A stretch of 58,553 nucleotides of DNA from Fragilaria crotonensis (lineage: Eukaryota > Bacillariophyta > Fragilariophyceae > Fragilariales > Fragilariaceae). The stretch spans positions 1 through 58,553 of the forward strand of contig JAKSYS010000385.1 of assembly GCA_022925895.1 (NCBI GenBank), given 5' to 3'. Under the pieces are notes generated by a model, which did no database searches, had not been told where the DNA came from, and saw only the letters and a list, made by a program, of their open reading frames with translations. Positions 34,282-44,826 of the stretch are shown here, piece after piece (within the stretch, counting starts at the first letter, position 1; each line of letters starts with the position of its first letter). The position numbers and the translations under genes are program-made.

Positions 34282-34316
34282 CCTTCAACGTCATGCAGTC
34301 TTGAACGTCATGCAGC
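34282..34316. repeat. two tandem 17-bp units next to transposon end
   Basis: cttcaacgtcatgcagt (34283-34299) is followed by cttgaacgtcatgcagc (34300-34316), and then by the target-like cttcaaaaaatgag. Confidence 0.8.
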
Positions 34317-34330
34317 CTTCAAAAAATGAG

Positions 34331-34385
34331 AAAGCTTAACGTCTAGATATTTCGATCTATTTAGAATCTATATCGAAGATAAAAG
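34331..34385 (+). repeat. left TIR (55 bp)
   Basis: Reverse complement of 35456-35510 with one mismatch (ctatatcg versus ctacatcg). Confidence 0.9.
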
Positions 34386-35455
34386 TATATACTTTTGTAT
34401 ACATTCATCTTCATTTGTCCTTCAGCCCCATGGACGTCATCAGCTTTGTTCGTTCACCAATCAGAGTGCTAGTTGAAAGGGGTGTTCGCAAGTGCGCGCT
34501 GGCACGGTTGCCAAATTTTGTTTAACACATCCGATGATCACATGTGATGAATTGATGAATACCACAACAGTTGAAACATGTGTTGTGCCTCCAGTGGGTT
34601 GTGCTAGCTAGTACTCCGCGCACGAGGTACAAGTACGATACCCACGTACAACACGAAAGTTCCATCCAAAATCGAGCATCCCCATTTTTCTTGGAGACAA
34701 ACCTACAACGGTTTAATACTGAAAGTCTACGAGTTGCTGTTAGCGTTGGTACTACTGGTACATCGGACATCCCCGAGAGTATAAAATTCGAACAACGATA
34801 GTTCGGAATTCATCGTAGATTCTACGTGCATCCCAGTACTCTGAGTGCTCCAGCGGCACAGTCGAGATTTTATACTGCACACTACAATACTGAAGTGCTC
34901 CGCGTACTCGATTCCACTACTACAGTGGCGGTATCACGATACCGGTACGCCGGTGAGCTTTCTTTGTCATGAGGCCCTTCTCAAACAATGCTTTGAAAGT
35001 CAATCAAAAACAGACATGTTCACTCCTATGGTCTCTACTACTGACTACAATTGGTACATGTGCTAAAGACACAGATTGGAGAGTAAAAAAAGAAGGAGAA
35101 CTACAGAGATATTACAAGCAGATTGTCTGCAGTGGAGGGTCCATTGTCCAAGTTTGAATTGTGGAATTTTGTGATGATATTGTGCATTTGGCGTTCCAAA
35201 TGCATTCAGGTACATCGTCTACCGTTTCTACTTACCTGCGTAGGTGTATACCAGACCTTCCGTTGGTTTCAACTTCGGATTTGGGCGCGGCTAAAACGAA
35301 CAAATGATTCAAAAGCACCAACGTAGAAGTCAAAGTACCCCAAGTATGACATATTTGGACTTATCGATGCACATGGAATGAGATTTTAAGTGAACCGAGG
35401 GGTTCGTATCGATGACGTTCACATGACGTTATAATCATCTGTTCGGGAAGGGTTA

Positions 35456-35510
35456 CTTTTATCTTCGATGTAGATTCTAAATAGATCGAAATATCTAGAC
35501 GTTAAGCTTT
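35456..35510 (-). repeat. right TIR (55 bp)
   Basis: Starts cttttatcttcgatgtag and ends ctagacgttaagcttt; mirrors the left TIR. Confidence 0.9.
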
Positions 35511-35791
35511 ATCTTCAAAAATGTGAGCATCGATGACACGAGCGAAGAACATGGAAGAGATTGGGGTTCTGCTCGTACGTCTGAATTCTGCGGTCGGCGT
35601 CTGTACCTGGTACGCCTGATACTGTAAGAAAAAGGGAGGGCCGAGGGCCTCAAAAAGCGTTCGCGGTGTTGCTTGGCAAGTCCTCGGCGAACTTAATGCA
35701 TAGACTGTACTCCAGTACTCAGTACTCAGTACTCAGTAGTCCGTACACTGTACAGTGTACAGGAAGACAAGCGAGGGACAACTGTCACTTG

Positions 35792-35850
35792 TCGCGTGTC
35801 GCGTGTCGCGTGTCGCGTGTCGCGTGTCATACGCATACATACATACATAC
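35792..35850. repeat. 7-bp minisatellite TCGCGTG x5 followed by (ATAC)n
   Basis: Five perfect copies of tcgcgtg (35792-35826) run into catacgcatacatacatacatac. It lies about 75 bp upstream of the SGNH gene start. Just before it, at 35709-35738, agtactc is repeated. Confidence 0.9.
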
Positions 35851-35924
35851 TGGAGTATATTTTGAAAATCAAGCAATGAACCATGATAAGAATTTATTAT
35901 GAGAGGGCAGAACGAGACTGATCC

Positions 35925-37521
35925 ATGAACTATGCTGAAGACCGGCTAGATCGTAAATCGCGAGGCACGGACCTCTGGGATGACTTTCAGTTGGCCCTTC
36001 GTCAGAACGACCACGGTTTACTAGGAAGGACTCTTCGTGATGCTGGATGGATCCGACATGCTGTTTTCCACTACAGTCAATGTCAGGGACCAGACAGTGT
36101 TGGTGACTATGCACAAATGGCGGAACTGGCGGGCTTCCCAGAGATTGGCATCCTTGTACTGCTGCGGTTTCGGAATCATGGAGAGGTTTCCACATCGTGT
36201 GAACCTCATGTAGACTTCCCACAAACCCCATCGAAGCAAGATCCATCATGGCTGCGACAAGAGGCACCTAAAGGGCACTGTGGATGTGGGTTGGAAAAGT
36301 GCGGACAGTCGTTGTGTGAGGTGTCCCAATTCAGATGGATCAAGTCCTGCAGGCACTTGAAAGATACGTTGAATGCCTTTCCATGGGGACCATGCCAACG
36401 GCTCACGAGGTCCTTGGTAAAACGTCCCAATCGAAAGCACCAGCTTGCAGTGATAATATTCCTGACCTATTACAGTTCTGGAAAACAGACTCAGAAGAGT
36501 TCAGATCTTTGTCACCAGTATTGCAACTCCTGCTTACAAAGCAACTTTACCTCGTATTGCCAACCCTGGCAGCCGAAGCTGTTGCCCAAGTGCAGTTCGA
36601 TCGGCGTCAAATGGCTATTGATTTCAAGAGCCATAACGCCTATCATGTGTTGATCCAAGCAGTGGTTCTGGGTGAGCGCATCAAGCCGCATCGTCGCAAG
36701 ACTATGCCTGACTACCATGTTCCCGTATGGGACATTCTATGGGGACATCATGGTCGGCATGGTCAAACACGACCACTGCGACCTGCAGATGACCTGGTGG
36801 AACACTTTCGAAACTGTTTGCGACTCTGCCAAACCAGTTCAAGCATTCCGAAACTCCTTGTCGTGAAGTCAGAGAATAAGCCTCTGTTTGTCATTGGCGA
36901 TTCTCATGTGCTAAGCACTGCGTGGCAAACGATACGATTGCCCGATGGAAGTTACCGTACTTTAACTCCAGTGGTAGTGACAGGCCTGAAGGCATGGCAC
37001 TGTCGTCCCCAAACGCGATTCTTTACATATTCTCTGCTGAATATCTTGTTGCGTCGCCTACCACCCACAGATTTTATCTTATTCAGTGCTGGTGAGATTG
37101 ATTGTCGAGAAGGGCTTGGCGGGCCTCAGTTGGAGGGATACCAAACATTTGATGAGACGCATGTCCAGCAAACCGTAACTGAGTTCGTCAAAGCGCTCGT
37201 GGCGTTGCAAGTAAGAATGGATATTTGGGTTCTGCCAGTTTGTCCTCATGTACATCGATCGGACCGAAATGGTAAAGCTGTTGGTCGTGCAGCCCGACGC
37301 CAAGTCACCCAATTATGGAACGAACAGCTTCGTCGTACCTTGCCGGATGGTCGCATTCATATGCTTGACTACGAGAATGCACTTCTGGGTGGCACAGGGT
37401 ATGTGCTAAACGTGCTTACAATGCCGATGGCACGCACATGAACAGCGCCTTCTTGTCGCGTTTGGAGGAGGCATTGGAGACTTCTGCGTCTTGCCATCTA
37501 AACTCCGTGAACTCTAGCTGA
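35925..37521 (+). CDS. SGNH/GDSL-like hydrolase with TPR-like N-terminus, two frameshifts
   Basis: A predicted serine esterase/acyl hydrolase fold. ATG 35925 begins a helical repeat-like region (RTLRDAGWIRHAVFHYSQ, DYAQMAELAGFPEIGILVLL). One missing base near 36333 moves the reading into the next frame (MDQVLQALERYVECLS). The catalytic domain has block I PLFVIGDSHVLS (about 36886, Ser in GDS), block III-like FILFSAGEIDCREG (about 37076) and block V. Block V is only seen by shifting frame at about 37411, where a C is missing: AYNADGTHMNSAFL supplies the D-x-x-H pair. As written the frame ends early at 37441, just before that Asp and His. With the shift the stop is at 37521. No signal peptide. 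Substrate unknown. Confidence 0.7.
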
Positions 37522-38314
37522 CGAAAGGAATGTACATGGTGAGCACGGCACGACAACGTCTCGGACCAGGCTATGGTTGAGCATCCAGAATGGATGTAAA
37601 GCAAGTAGCTCAACAAGCATGGCATTGCTCGCCATCGATCTTCTTGCAAGCAAGTCTGCAACGATTGAGGGACTGGGGTCAAATTAAACTGTGGGCAAGA
37701 TCTCTGCAGGTCTGTCAGTCAAGGTATTAATTGCAGCCGAATCCTGAGTAGGGACGGTTCCTTAATCAGTGGTACTCTTTCCAGACCAATCAGTGCCATG
37801 AGCTCTGGATAGAGGTTCATTGGCTTTTGTTGTTATCTTGAGTAGTCGTTCACTGACGGCGCATGACTGTGGCCAAGAGTGAACGGGCTGATAATCATTT
37901 CTGTCCATCCGACGAGAGTTCCTATTCCTAACCCAGGCTTTTTACGTGTTGGCTGTGAAGTTTGGTGCTGTATGCCTTCGATGTCCCCTAAACTAGAACC
38001 TAAGGTGTAAATCTTGCGCAATACCATCGTGTCTGCATGAAGATACCTGCACATACCAGAGACTGATGGACCTTCAGTGGCAAACACAGCGGTTGATAGC
38101 GTTCAAATTTTCAGCTGCGCGCACTTCTACTGTCTGGCCATCGATTATGGGGAGGATTCGTGAAGAGTAGCTTCAGACTCCTAAGCTTGGATTGCGAAAG
38201 GTCCGTCAGCATCGAGCTGTGCCCTGCTTGAGGCTATCCTCGGTGACAACGAACGCGAATATACATAAAACATCACAACTCATATCCGAATGATCTGGCT
38301 CCTTATACGAATAT
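37522..38314. other. intergenic between convergent genes
   Basis: No coding signal and no repeat noticed. Both flanking genes end here, so it holds their 3' regions. Confidence 0.5.
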
Positions 38315-39235
38315 CTATACTGGCGGCGGCAATGCCAGTTCCTGCCCCTTGAAATGAAAGAGAATGACCGCACCAAAAAAGATCAGATAATTCTTGGCAA
38401 TGGGAAGGATTTGTCGAACCAACGAGCGCGGACCAAGGTTCTTCTCATAAAACTGCATCAATTTGGATGGCTCTTTCTTCTTAGGAGCTGCGTCTTTGTT
38501 GAGGAATCCGGACTTTACTGCCGCAGTTGACGCAGGATCTACACGGTGTGATTGCTTCGCAGCTTGCTGCAATTCGCTCACGTATTTGCTCTTCTTCTCA
38601 GACGCCTTGTTCAATAGCTCGTAAAGCTCCTCTCGCTGATCCTTGGCGGATGGTTTGTAGGTGACATTGAACGTGACTGTGCAGACAGCCACTGTCAGCT
38701 CGACATCATCCCCGCCTTCCGCATAAATGGCAACCGATTTTTCAGTGACATAGACCGATTGCATGGGATCCGAAATGCTACATAGCGTCGCGATATCAAT
38801 CGAAGCAGACGCTCCCAAAGGGATATCAGCATCTTTGGCTGAGACTGAGAGGATTGCGTTGGAAGTTTCTACCCCTTGGAACTTGGCAAAGGATCCTTCA
38901 GCAGTTGGGTCAAGGGTATCAAAAAGCTTTGTAATGGACGCCTCTTCAATAGGGGAAGATAGCTGGAGCGCGAACGTTGGAGAAGCTCCTTCTGGTAGCC
39001 CTTCAACCTAGAAAACAAAAGGCAAGCAATATCAGACTGGTGGCTTCCTTTGATTTTACGATTGAATGCCGCATGTCGCTCACCTTCAATACTGCCAACT
39101 CCAGCGAGTTGGGGTCTCCACCGTCAGTTCCAAGGCCACGAATCTTTGTTTTCAGCATTTGCATTTCCATCTCACATTCTTGAACATTCTTTCGCCAGAT
39201 CAACCTTGGCTCGCCTCTGCTGAAATCGACGCCAT
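38315..39235 (-). CDS. tail-anchored membrane protein, coiled-coil plus beta domain, unknown function
   Basis: The two exons (39084-39235 and 38315-39007) are joined by a 76-nt intron (39008-39083, GTGAGC...TTTCTAG) in phase 0. Exon 1 from ATG 39235 (MASISAEAS) leads into an amphipathic helix (WRKNVQECEMEMQMLKTKIR); one missing C near 39222 would put them in frame. Exon 2 encodes a beta-rich domain of about 130 residues (TFALQLSSPIEEASITKLF; MQSVYVTEKSVAIYAEGGDD; ELTVAVCTVTFNVTYKP), a Lys/Glu helix (REELYELLNKASEKKSKYV), then a single C-terminal helix (NYLIFFGAVILFHF) 13 residues from the end. This layout is a tail-anchored protein facing the cytosol. I considered an EMC subunit but see no signal peptide; function unassigned. 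Confidence 0.65.
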
Positions 39236-41363
39236 GGGTATTTCTTACAACGGTGAAGGTGCAATGTGAGGTGTGCGCTCAAGTGCACTTTGCGTATATC
39301 GTATAGCGAAGATGAACAAGTCGAAGTGGATGAGTGAACAACGCGAACAAGGAAAACGAGCGACGAGAGGACTGCATGTATGGTCCAGTCTCCAGTCTCC
39401 AGTGCCACTGCAGGCTAACTTGGAATGTCGGACTGTGCGTCATCCGGCTACTCGTCTGGTTTCGAGTTGCGATGCAATCCCTATCGTTCAAAATGGGCTT
39501 TTTATTTTTAGAGTATTCAACCGTATGGGAGTTTTTCCGATTTTTTACGCACTCTCTTTTTTGGGGGGGGGGGGGGTCAGAATTTGTACATTTCTCGGGC
39601 ATACCTGGTACGTATAATCGGTACAAGTTTGTTCAAAACTTGATGAATTTGAACCTAGTATCAGAAGGGGGGAAAGGGGGTACAATAGACACATAGACTG
39701 CAGGAACAACGCCAATCGTGATGTCACAGTAAAACTAATGCTCATGATACGCAGGCCACCTAAAAAATGCTTTCTTGGCGTCACATGCATGCCAATAAAT
39801 CCTCCACAACTTCAAATGGAACAAGCATGATGATGCTTCTTTGCTCCAATTCTGCAAATGATCTGTCAACAAACAACTCCAGCAATGGTGTCAAATAAAG
39901 AATATTTGTATCATTCAGTGACCCAACTTCACAAAAACACAAAAATGTAATTTGTAACACAAGGACCCTCAACTGCAGACTGGTTAGGGTCCATTTCTTG
40001 TTGTTTACTACCCTTAACTTTACTTTCCAACTGTGTCTCTTCCATGTATCAATTGTAGTCAGTTGTGGTAACAACGGTAGCTAAGCATTCGGCAGCAGTT
40101 TTGTTTGAATTTCAAGCTATTTTTGAAAATGGTCTCATCTGACAACTACAACACCAGAGCGAGCGAGTATGAGCACGGGTATAGACGTACAAATTGCAAG
40201 ATAGTAGGGACTCAGAGTGACTTTTTTCTACCTCTCTTCAATCCATTGATTATGTTTGTAATAGAAGTCTGCCCACTATACACTGCATAGATTCTATCTA
40301 CTATGCCCGCATCTGCTGTGTGGCCTTGCCTGACAAGGCCACCAATTGAATCCCACTCCAACTTTTGCCAGTGAGGATACCGATGCTTAAAATGACCACG
40401 CTCAGCAGATTGCTGGGAGAATAGCCTTCTTCTTGCAGCTTTTCTCCCACCTCCTAGTACCCCGTCGTGCTGATACTCCTGCCAGAGGCCATGAAGACTT
40501 CCTGGGGGTCAGCATCAGGGTTGCAGACTTCTTTGCATGGTCGCCCAGCAGCAGTACCTTGCTGCTGGGGTGGCACTGGTTTTTGCTGGTCAAATTGCAA
40601 GTCATCAGATATTACTACCAGCATTCACCATCTAAAAGCTTTGCTCCATATTTACATTAATGGAGTTCATAGCTTTCTTAAATTCCAGATTCTCATGTTG
40701 CATAGAAAGCAAGCACAATTGCATGCCAATCAACTGATTTCTTACCGTCACATTTGTCCTCTGTTGATGTCCAACTCCCCTATCACCTTCACCCTCTAAA
40801 ACGTATTTCTATTGTTTTTTGGTTAGTACTGATTTTACCCCTCGAGGGCCTGCAAAACAACAAGGACCTGGACTGGTAACCTTCACAAAATGCGAATTCG
40901 GTTTTGCGCTGATGCAAGAAATTCGGAACAAAAATGGCCAAACGTGACGTGGCATCAAAATCGTCATTTTCTTTCGAAGATAGCAAAACATTTGCATCGA
41001 AATTAAAGCCGGGTCTCACCTCGGACGGATCCCTGGTACTTGTTTGCATACTATGTCATGAGCAGATGAGCAGTAGTTAGTACCAGTAGTTACGCATAGT
41101 ACCATGTAGCGCAGTATAGTAGCAGGTACTACAGTACTGTATTACAGAAGTACTCGGAGTACCAGGTACACGTACTGATGTATGGTTGCAAGTTGCACGG
41201 ATGTGACACTTGACATCTAAAAATCAGCTGCATCATCGCGAGTCCCATCTACCACCTGAAGCATCACCCGACATGGTCGTCAATATCACACACTACTTGT
41301 TGAATACTAACATCAATTTGTGCGATCATTACCTTCTTCGCACAAAACAGATCTACGTCCAAC
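39236..41363. other. 2.1-kb intergenic region with 14-bp poly-G
   Basis: No gene is supported. A run of 14 G follows six T at 39557-39576, and a second G-rich tract lies at 39666-39680. GTAC words occur at 41030-41175. The middle (39750-40800) is AT-rich; its short frames have no recognisable domain. Confidence 0.5.
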
Positions 41364-42508
41364 ATGTCAGAGCTTGAAACCTCCCCTACCTTGTCATTGG
41401 ACATGGATGCTGCTCGTGGTAGCCAAACGCATGAGATTGCTGAGGCGGGAACAAAACGTAAGTTAGATCCTGATAAGCTCTTCCGTCACTTCCAAAACAC
41501 CACCACCAACTTCAACAACGACAGCGATGATGAGTTGTCGTATCATGTGATCCACGGAAAAACCACTTGCAACATCTACTAATTGCCTTCCCTACCGTTC
41601 CCTTTGTTTGTTCCTGTACAACAGCCACGTCTGGGATCAATAGCTTCTTGTCGGGCGGCGTCGGTGGAGTATGTGCTGTTTTGGTGGGCCACCCCCTTGA
41701 CCTCATCAAGGTCCGCATGCAGACTGGAACAGGGGCTTCGGGCTCTGTACTTGGAATGCTAGGAACGATTTTTCGTAATGAAGGCATCCGAGGTTTGTAC
41801 CGGGGTGTATCGGCTCCTCTCGTGGCGACATCTCCAATGTATGCTGTTAGCTTTTGGGGCTACGACATGGGAAAGCGAGCTGTTAATTGGTGGGAGACAG
41901 TTATCTTGAAACAACCGCCGATTGAAGAGTTCACAATTGCTCAGGTCTGTATTGCCGGGGGGTTGAGTGCGTTTCCTGCAACGATTTTGATGGCCCCGAC
42001 TGAGCGAATCAAGTGCTTGATGCAGATTCAACAGGCATCGAGTGGTCCCCCTAAGTACAAAGGTATGCTCGATTGCGCTGGACAAGTTTTGCGACAGGGA
42101 GGTGTTAAGAGTCTTTTCAAGGGTCTTCTGGCCACCCTTTTGAGGGACGGTCCGGGAAGTGTCGCTTGGTTTGGAGTATATGAGTTAAGTAAACGAGAGT
42201 TCATGAAGATGCAGGGAGCCGAGGCCGGAACTTTGTCACCACTTGCTGTTTTGACAGCAGGAGGGTTAGGTGGCGTGGCATGCTGGTCCGTTGCAATCCC
42301 TCCTGACGTGATCAAGTCAAGATGGCAAACTGCTCCTGAGGGTCAATACCGAGGTCTCTTTCATGTATACCAGGACCTTACTGCCAAGGAAGGAATAGGA
42401 GCGCTATTCCGAGGCATCAGACCTGCCATGATCCGAGCCTTTCCAGCTAATGCCGCGTGCTTCTTTGGTATGGAAATGTCGAAGGAAATGCTCGCATTCC
42501 TTGACTAG
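41364..42508 (+). CDS. mitochondrial carrier (SLC25), carnitine/acylcarnitine-like
   Basis: An inner-membrane metabolite exchanger. It has three repeats with the carrier signature: HPLDLIKVRMQTGTG (about 41692), APTERIKCLMQIQQ (about 41995) and IPPDVIKSRWQT (about 42297). The opening FLSGGVGGVCAVLVGHPLDL resembles the carnitine/acylcarnitine and ornithine carrier subgroup (SLC25A20/A29, fungal CRC1), so acylcarnitine or a basic amino acid are plausible substrates; I prefer acylcarnitine. ATG 41364 starts a long acidic N-terminal extension (MSELETSPTLSLDMD) carried on exon 1. An intron of about 80 nt ends at CTGTACAACAG (41625), but no donor gives a perfect phase with that acceptor; 41540 works only with a later acceptor. 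The C-terminus is natural (EMLAFLD). Confidence 0.9.
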
Positions 42509-43196
42509 GAGGCGAGACTATGTTTGAATGTCTCATGCCCTCTTCTAGTTTAGTAGGTAGTGTTGCAAGTTGCAACCAAACCTCGTAGCTTTAATCAGTT
42601 GTGTAGCGAAAGGTGAATGAATCGTTGACTATCGTCTCAATCTCACGTTAGCAATGGCATAAAGAATTTTCAATCCAATACGAGTGGATTCGAAGAATCC
42701 AAGGATTCGGTGTTTCTCAATGGATTGCACGCCATCACTATTCGAACATATCACTACTTGTCATTGCACTACTCTGGACCCAGAATGGCATCCACTCACA
42801 CACCCAATTCATGACGTCGTCTCATCCCTCCGGCCATGACAGCCTTCCGTTTGTTCTTCGTGCCCTTCACCATCTGGTATGGTCTGACATCCGTGGAAAA
42901 AGTAAGTTGGCTACTTGGTAGAAGATTTGGTTCCAGCACGACAGGGGTAAGAATGGATCGGGTATCTGGATGGCCGACGCAGGCGGAGGCAATACATGCA
43001 GCAACAGTGAGAAAAATCGGACAATCATGGGGAAACTAGTGTGTCATCTAGCACTGCCCTGTGCTCTGTTACCGAAATTTTGTGGAATAGAGTGACGGTA
43101 GCCGAGATTCCTGCATGGGACCGTGTGGATCTAACGATCTAAACGTGTCGAATCTCGTCTCCAGAAGCAAATGAATTTGCATTATAGTTGCGATAT
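42509..43196. other. intergenic
   Basis: Nothing supported. A small plus frame (42836-43039) has a hydrophobic start but no family features. Confidence 0.45.
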
Positions 43197-43204
43197 GCTA
43201 TGTC
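43197..43204. repeat. 8-bp target duplication GCTATGTC (left)
   Basis: Repeated exactly at 43562-43569, directly outside the opposite end of the MITE. Confidence 0.95.
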
Positions 43205-43561
43205 CAGGGTGATTTTTTAGGCGGGCGCCTAAAAATGAGCATGATCGCCTAAATTTGACTTCGACAAAGCGTCTAAATTAAACGATAATATAGATAAACA
43301 TACTGTATATGTATTTATATACAGTAGACAGTACGACGATAAACAGTAGCCGGTACCAGTAGGACGATACATTAGTTGTACAGCAGTACTGTCGTGATCC
43401 TTTGTCTTGATTTTTGTACTGGCACTGTGACACTGTACTGTAACCCTAACCCCTAACCCCTAACCCCAGCGCCTAAATTAGACTTCGACAAAGCGCCTAA
43501 ATTTGCGAGTTTTAGGCGCTCGTAGGCGCGCCGGCCAGATCGCCTAAAAAAATCAGCCCTG
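43205..43561. mobile_element. 357-bp hAT-type MITE
   Basis: Ends are CAGGGTGATTTTTTAGGCG (left) and, on the other strand, CAGGGCTGATTTTTTTAGGC (right), flanked by perfect 8-bp duplications. CAGGG termini with 8-bp duplications define the hAT superfamily. Inside lie two subterminal direct copies of a 35-bp motif (43246-43280 and 43470-43504; shared gacttcgacaaagcg) and many GCGCCTAAA words in both orientations, as expected for transposase-binding sites. There is no coding capacity, so it depends on a transposase elsewhere. Confidence 0.95.
43442..43467. repeat. telomere-like CCCTAA/CCCCTAA repeat inside MITE
   Basis: aaccctaacccctaacccct continues as aacccc: about four units of CCC(C)TAA within the hAT-type MITE. 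Confidence 0.85.
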
Positions 43562-43569
43562 GCTATGTC

Positions 43570-44826
43570 CTATGTCGCATACGTGCGCTCGAGGCACAGT
43601 ATGGTACAGTGCTTTTCAAACATCTGACTCATCTAAGTCGCATACAAATATCTTACACATGGTGTGAGACATGCTGACATGTAAGAGATTCCTCGTATGA
43701 CGTATGTATTGGCAACTGGCATGTTTCATACTTCTACGTCATCATACAGATGAACTCCGGAACATGAATGATACGTGATATGTCATACTGTGTAGTGTCT
43801 AGGACAAGTATCATAGTACGAGTGCTCCACTCTCCGAAAGGTCCGGCCACGCACCTCTGCTTGGTACTAATTGCATGTGATTTTACAGGACCTCCCGAGT
43901 ATTTTTTCTAGGCAAACTTTTCACGGTACTCGTTGGCATACACACCTAATTACTCTGTATAGTAATACCAGATCCGCCTGACTGATATTGAAGGAACACG
44001 CCCTTGTAAGAACCACCAGGGTATGTTAATTAGGTATCTATTTTACGACATACGACGTTTATTCTTCCATTTCCATGATCAAGATTCCCTATGTATTGCC
44101 TAAGGTAGGCAACCAGAATGTTGATTTTTTAGATTATGGCGGTTGTCGAACATCCGATATAAACACAGCGGAAACATACCAGGTTGTGTATAGATTACCC
44201 TCTCACGTAGTATTGCTGTCATAACAGAATAAGAGGCATCATAGCATCTACCGGTAGTGCTAAACGAAAAAGCAGTACATTTGTACTCCAAGTACATGCA
44301 AAAACTGCTCTAGTCCCGTTCTGTGAATAACTCGGAGAACGTTTTACTTGATGGTACTAGTGGTCGACTATCAATTTATTTGAGACCTCCATTTAAAAAC
44401 AATGGATGCCATACTCTCGGTACTGTAGTATAATGTATGGAGTACCCGGAGTATGTTTCTATTCTGAACGAGCACACTAAATCATAATACAAAAGTTTAT
44501 TCTGTTGCACCACATAGCGCAAAAATCAGGGTATGGAACGGGGTACAGGGTATTAATACTCTCTACTACTAGCTAGTAGCTAGTACTGCAACACTTTCGC
44601 ATGGCATTGCGATTTTCGACTCTATGTAAAACGCAATACCCAGAGTTGCTAACGGATGAAAAAACGAAGGCGCGCTCCATGATTCAGCACCCCTCTCACC
44701 TCCTCCTCACGCACCCTCTTCTACCTCTTTACAATTACGGGCACAAATATTCGAAGTGAATCCAGTGGACTTCGGATTTGAAGAAATGCGCGACGTGTCA
44801 ATCGCTTGCACGAGCCCAGAAGCAAT
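43570..44826. other. 1.3-kb intergenic region upstream of MATE gene
   Basis: AT-rich, with GTAC and ctagctagtagctag words at 44430-44590. No gene seen. Confidence 0.5.

Larger units (their letters stand above)
34331..35510. mobile_element. 1.18-kb non-autonomous DNA transposon with 55-bp TIRs
   Basis: The left end 34331-34385 (starting aaagcttaacgtctagatat) and right end 35456-35510 are inverted repeats matching at 54 of 55 positions. The flanks cttcaaaaaatgag (34317-34330) and cttcaaaaatgtgag (35513-35527) are nearly the same and may be a target duplication of roughly 9 bp or more. The interior has no coding signal and contains GTAC words. Long TIRs with a 9-bp or longer duplication point to a Mutator-like (MULE) relative; the superfamily is inference. 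Confidence 0.85.

Noticed and set aside
35700-35850. CRISPR-like array
   Set aside because: The repeats are 4-7-bp minisatellites without spacers, in a eukaryotic genome.
38315-39235. EMC10-like or translocon subunit identity for the tail-anchored protein
   Set aside because: No signal peptide and an N-terminal coiled coil; only the C-terminal helix would fit.
43442-43467. True chromosome end
   Set aside because: The repeat is short, internal to a MITE with perfect target duplications, and unique sequence continues on both sides.
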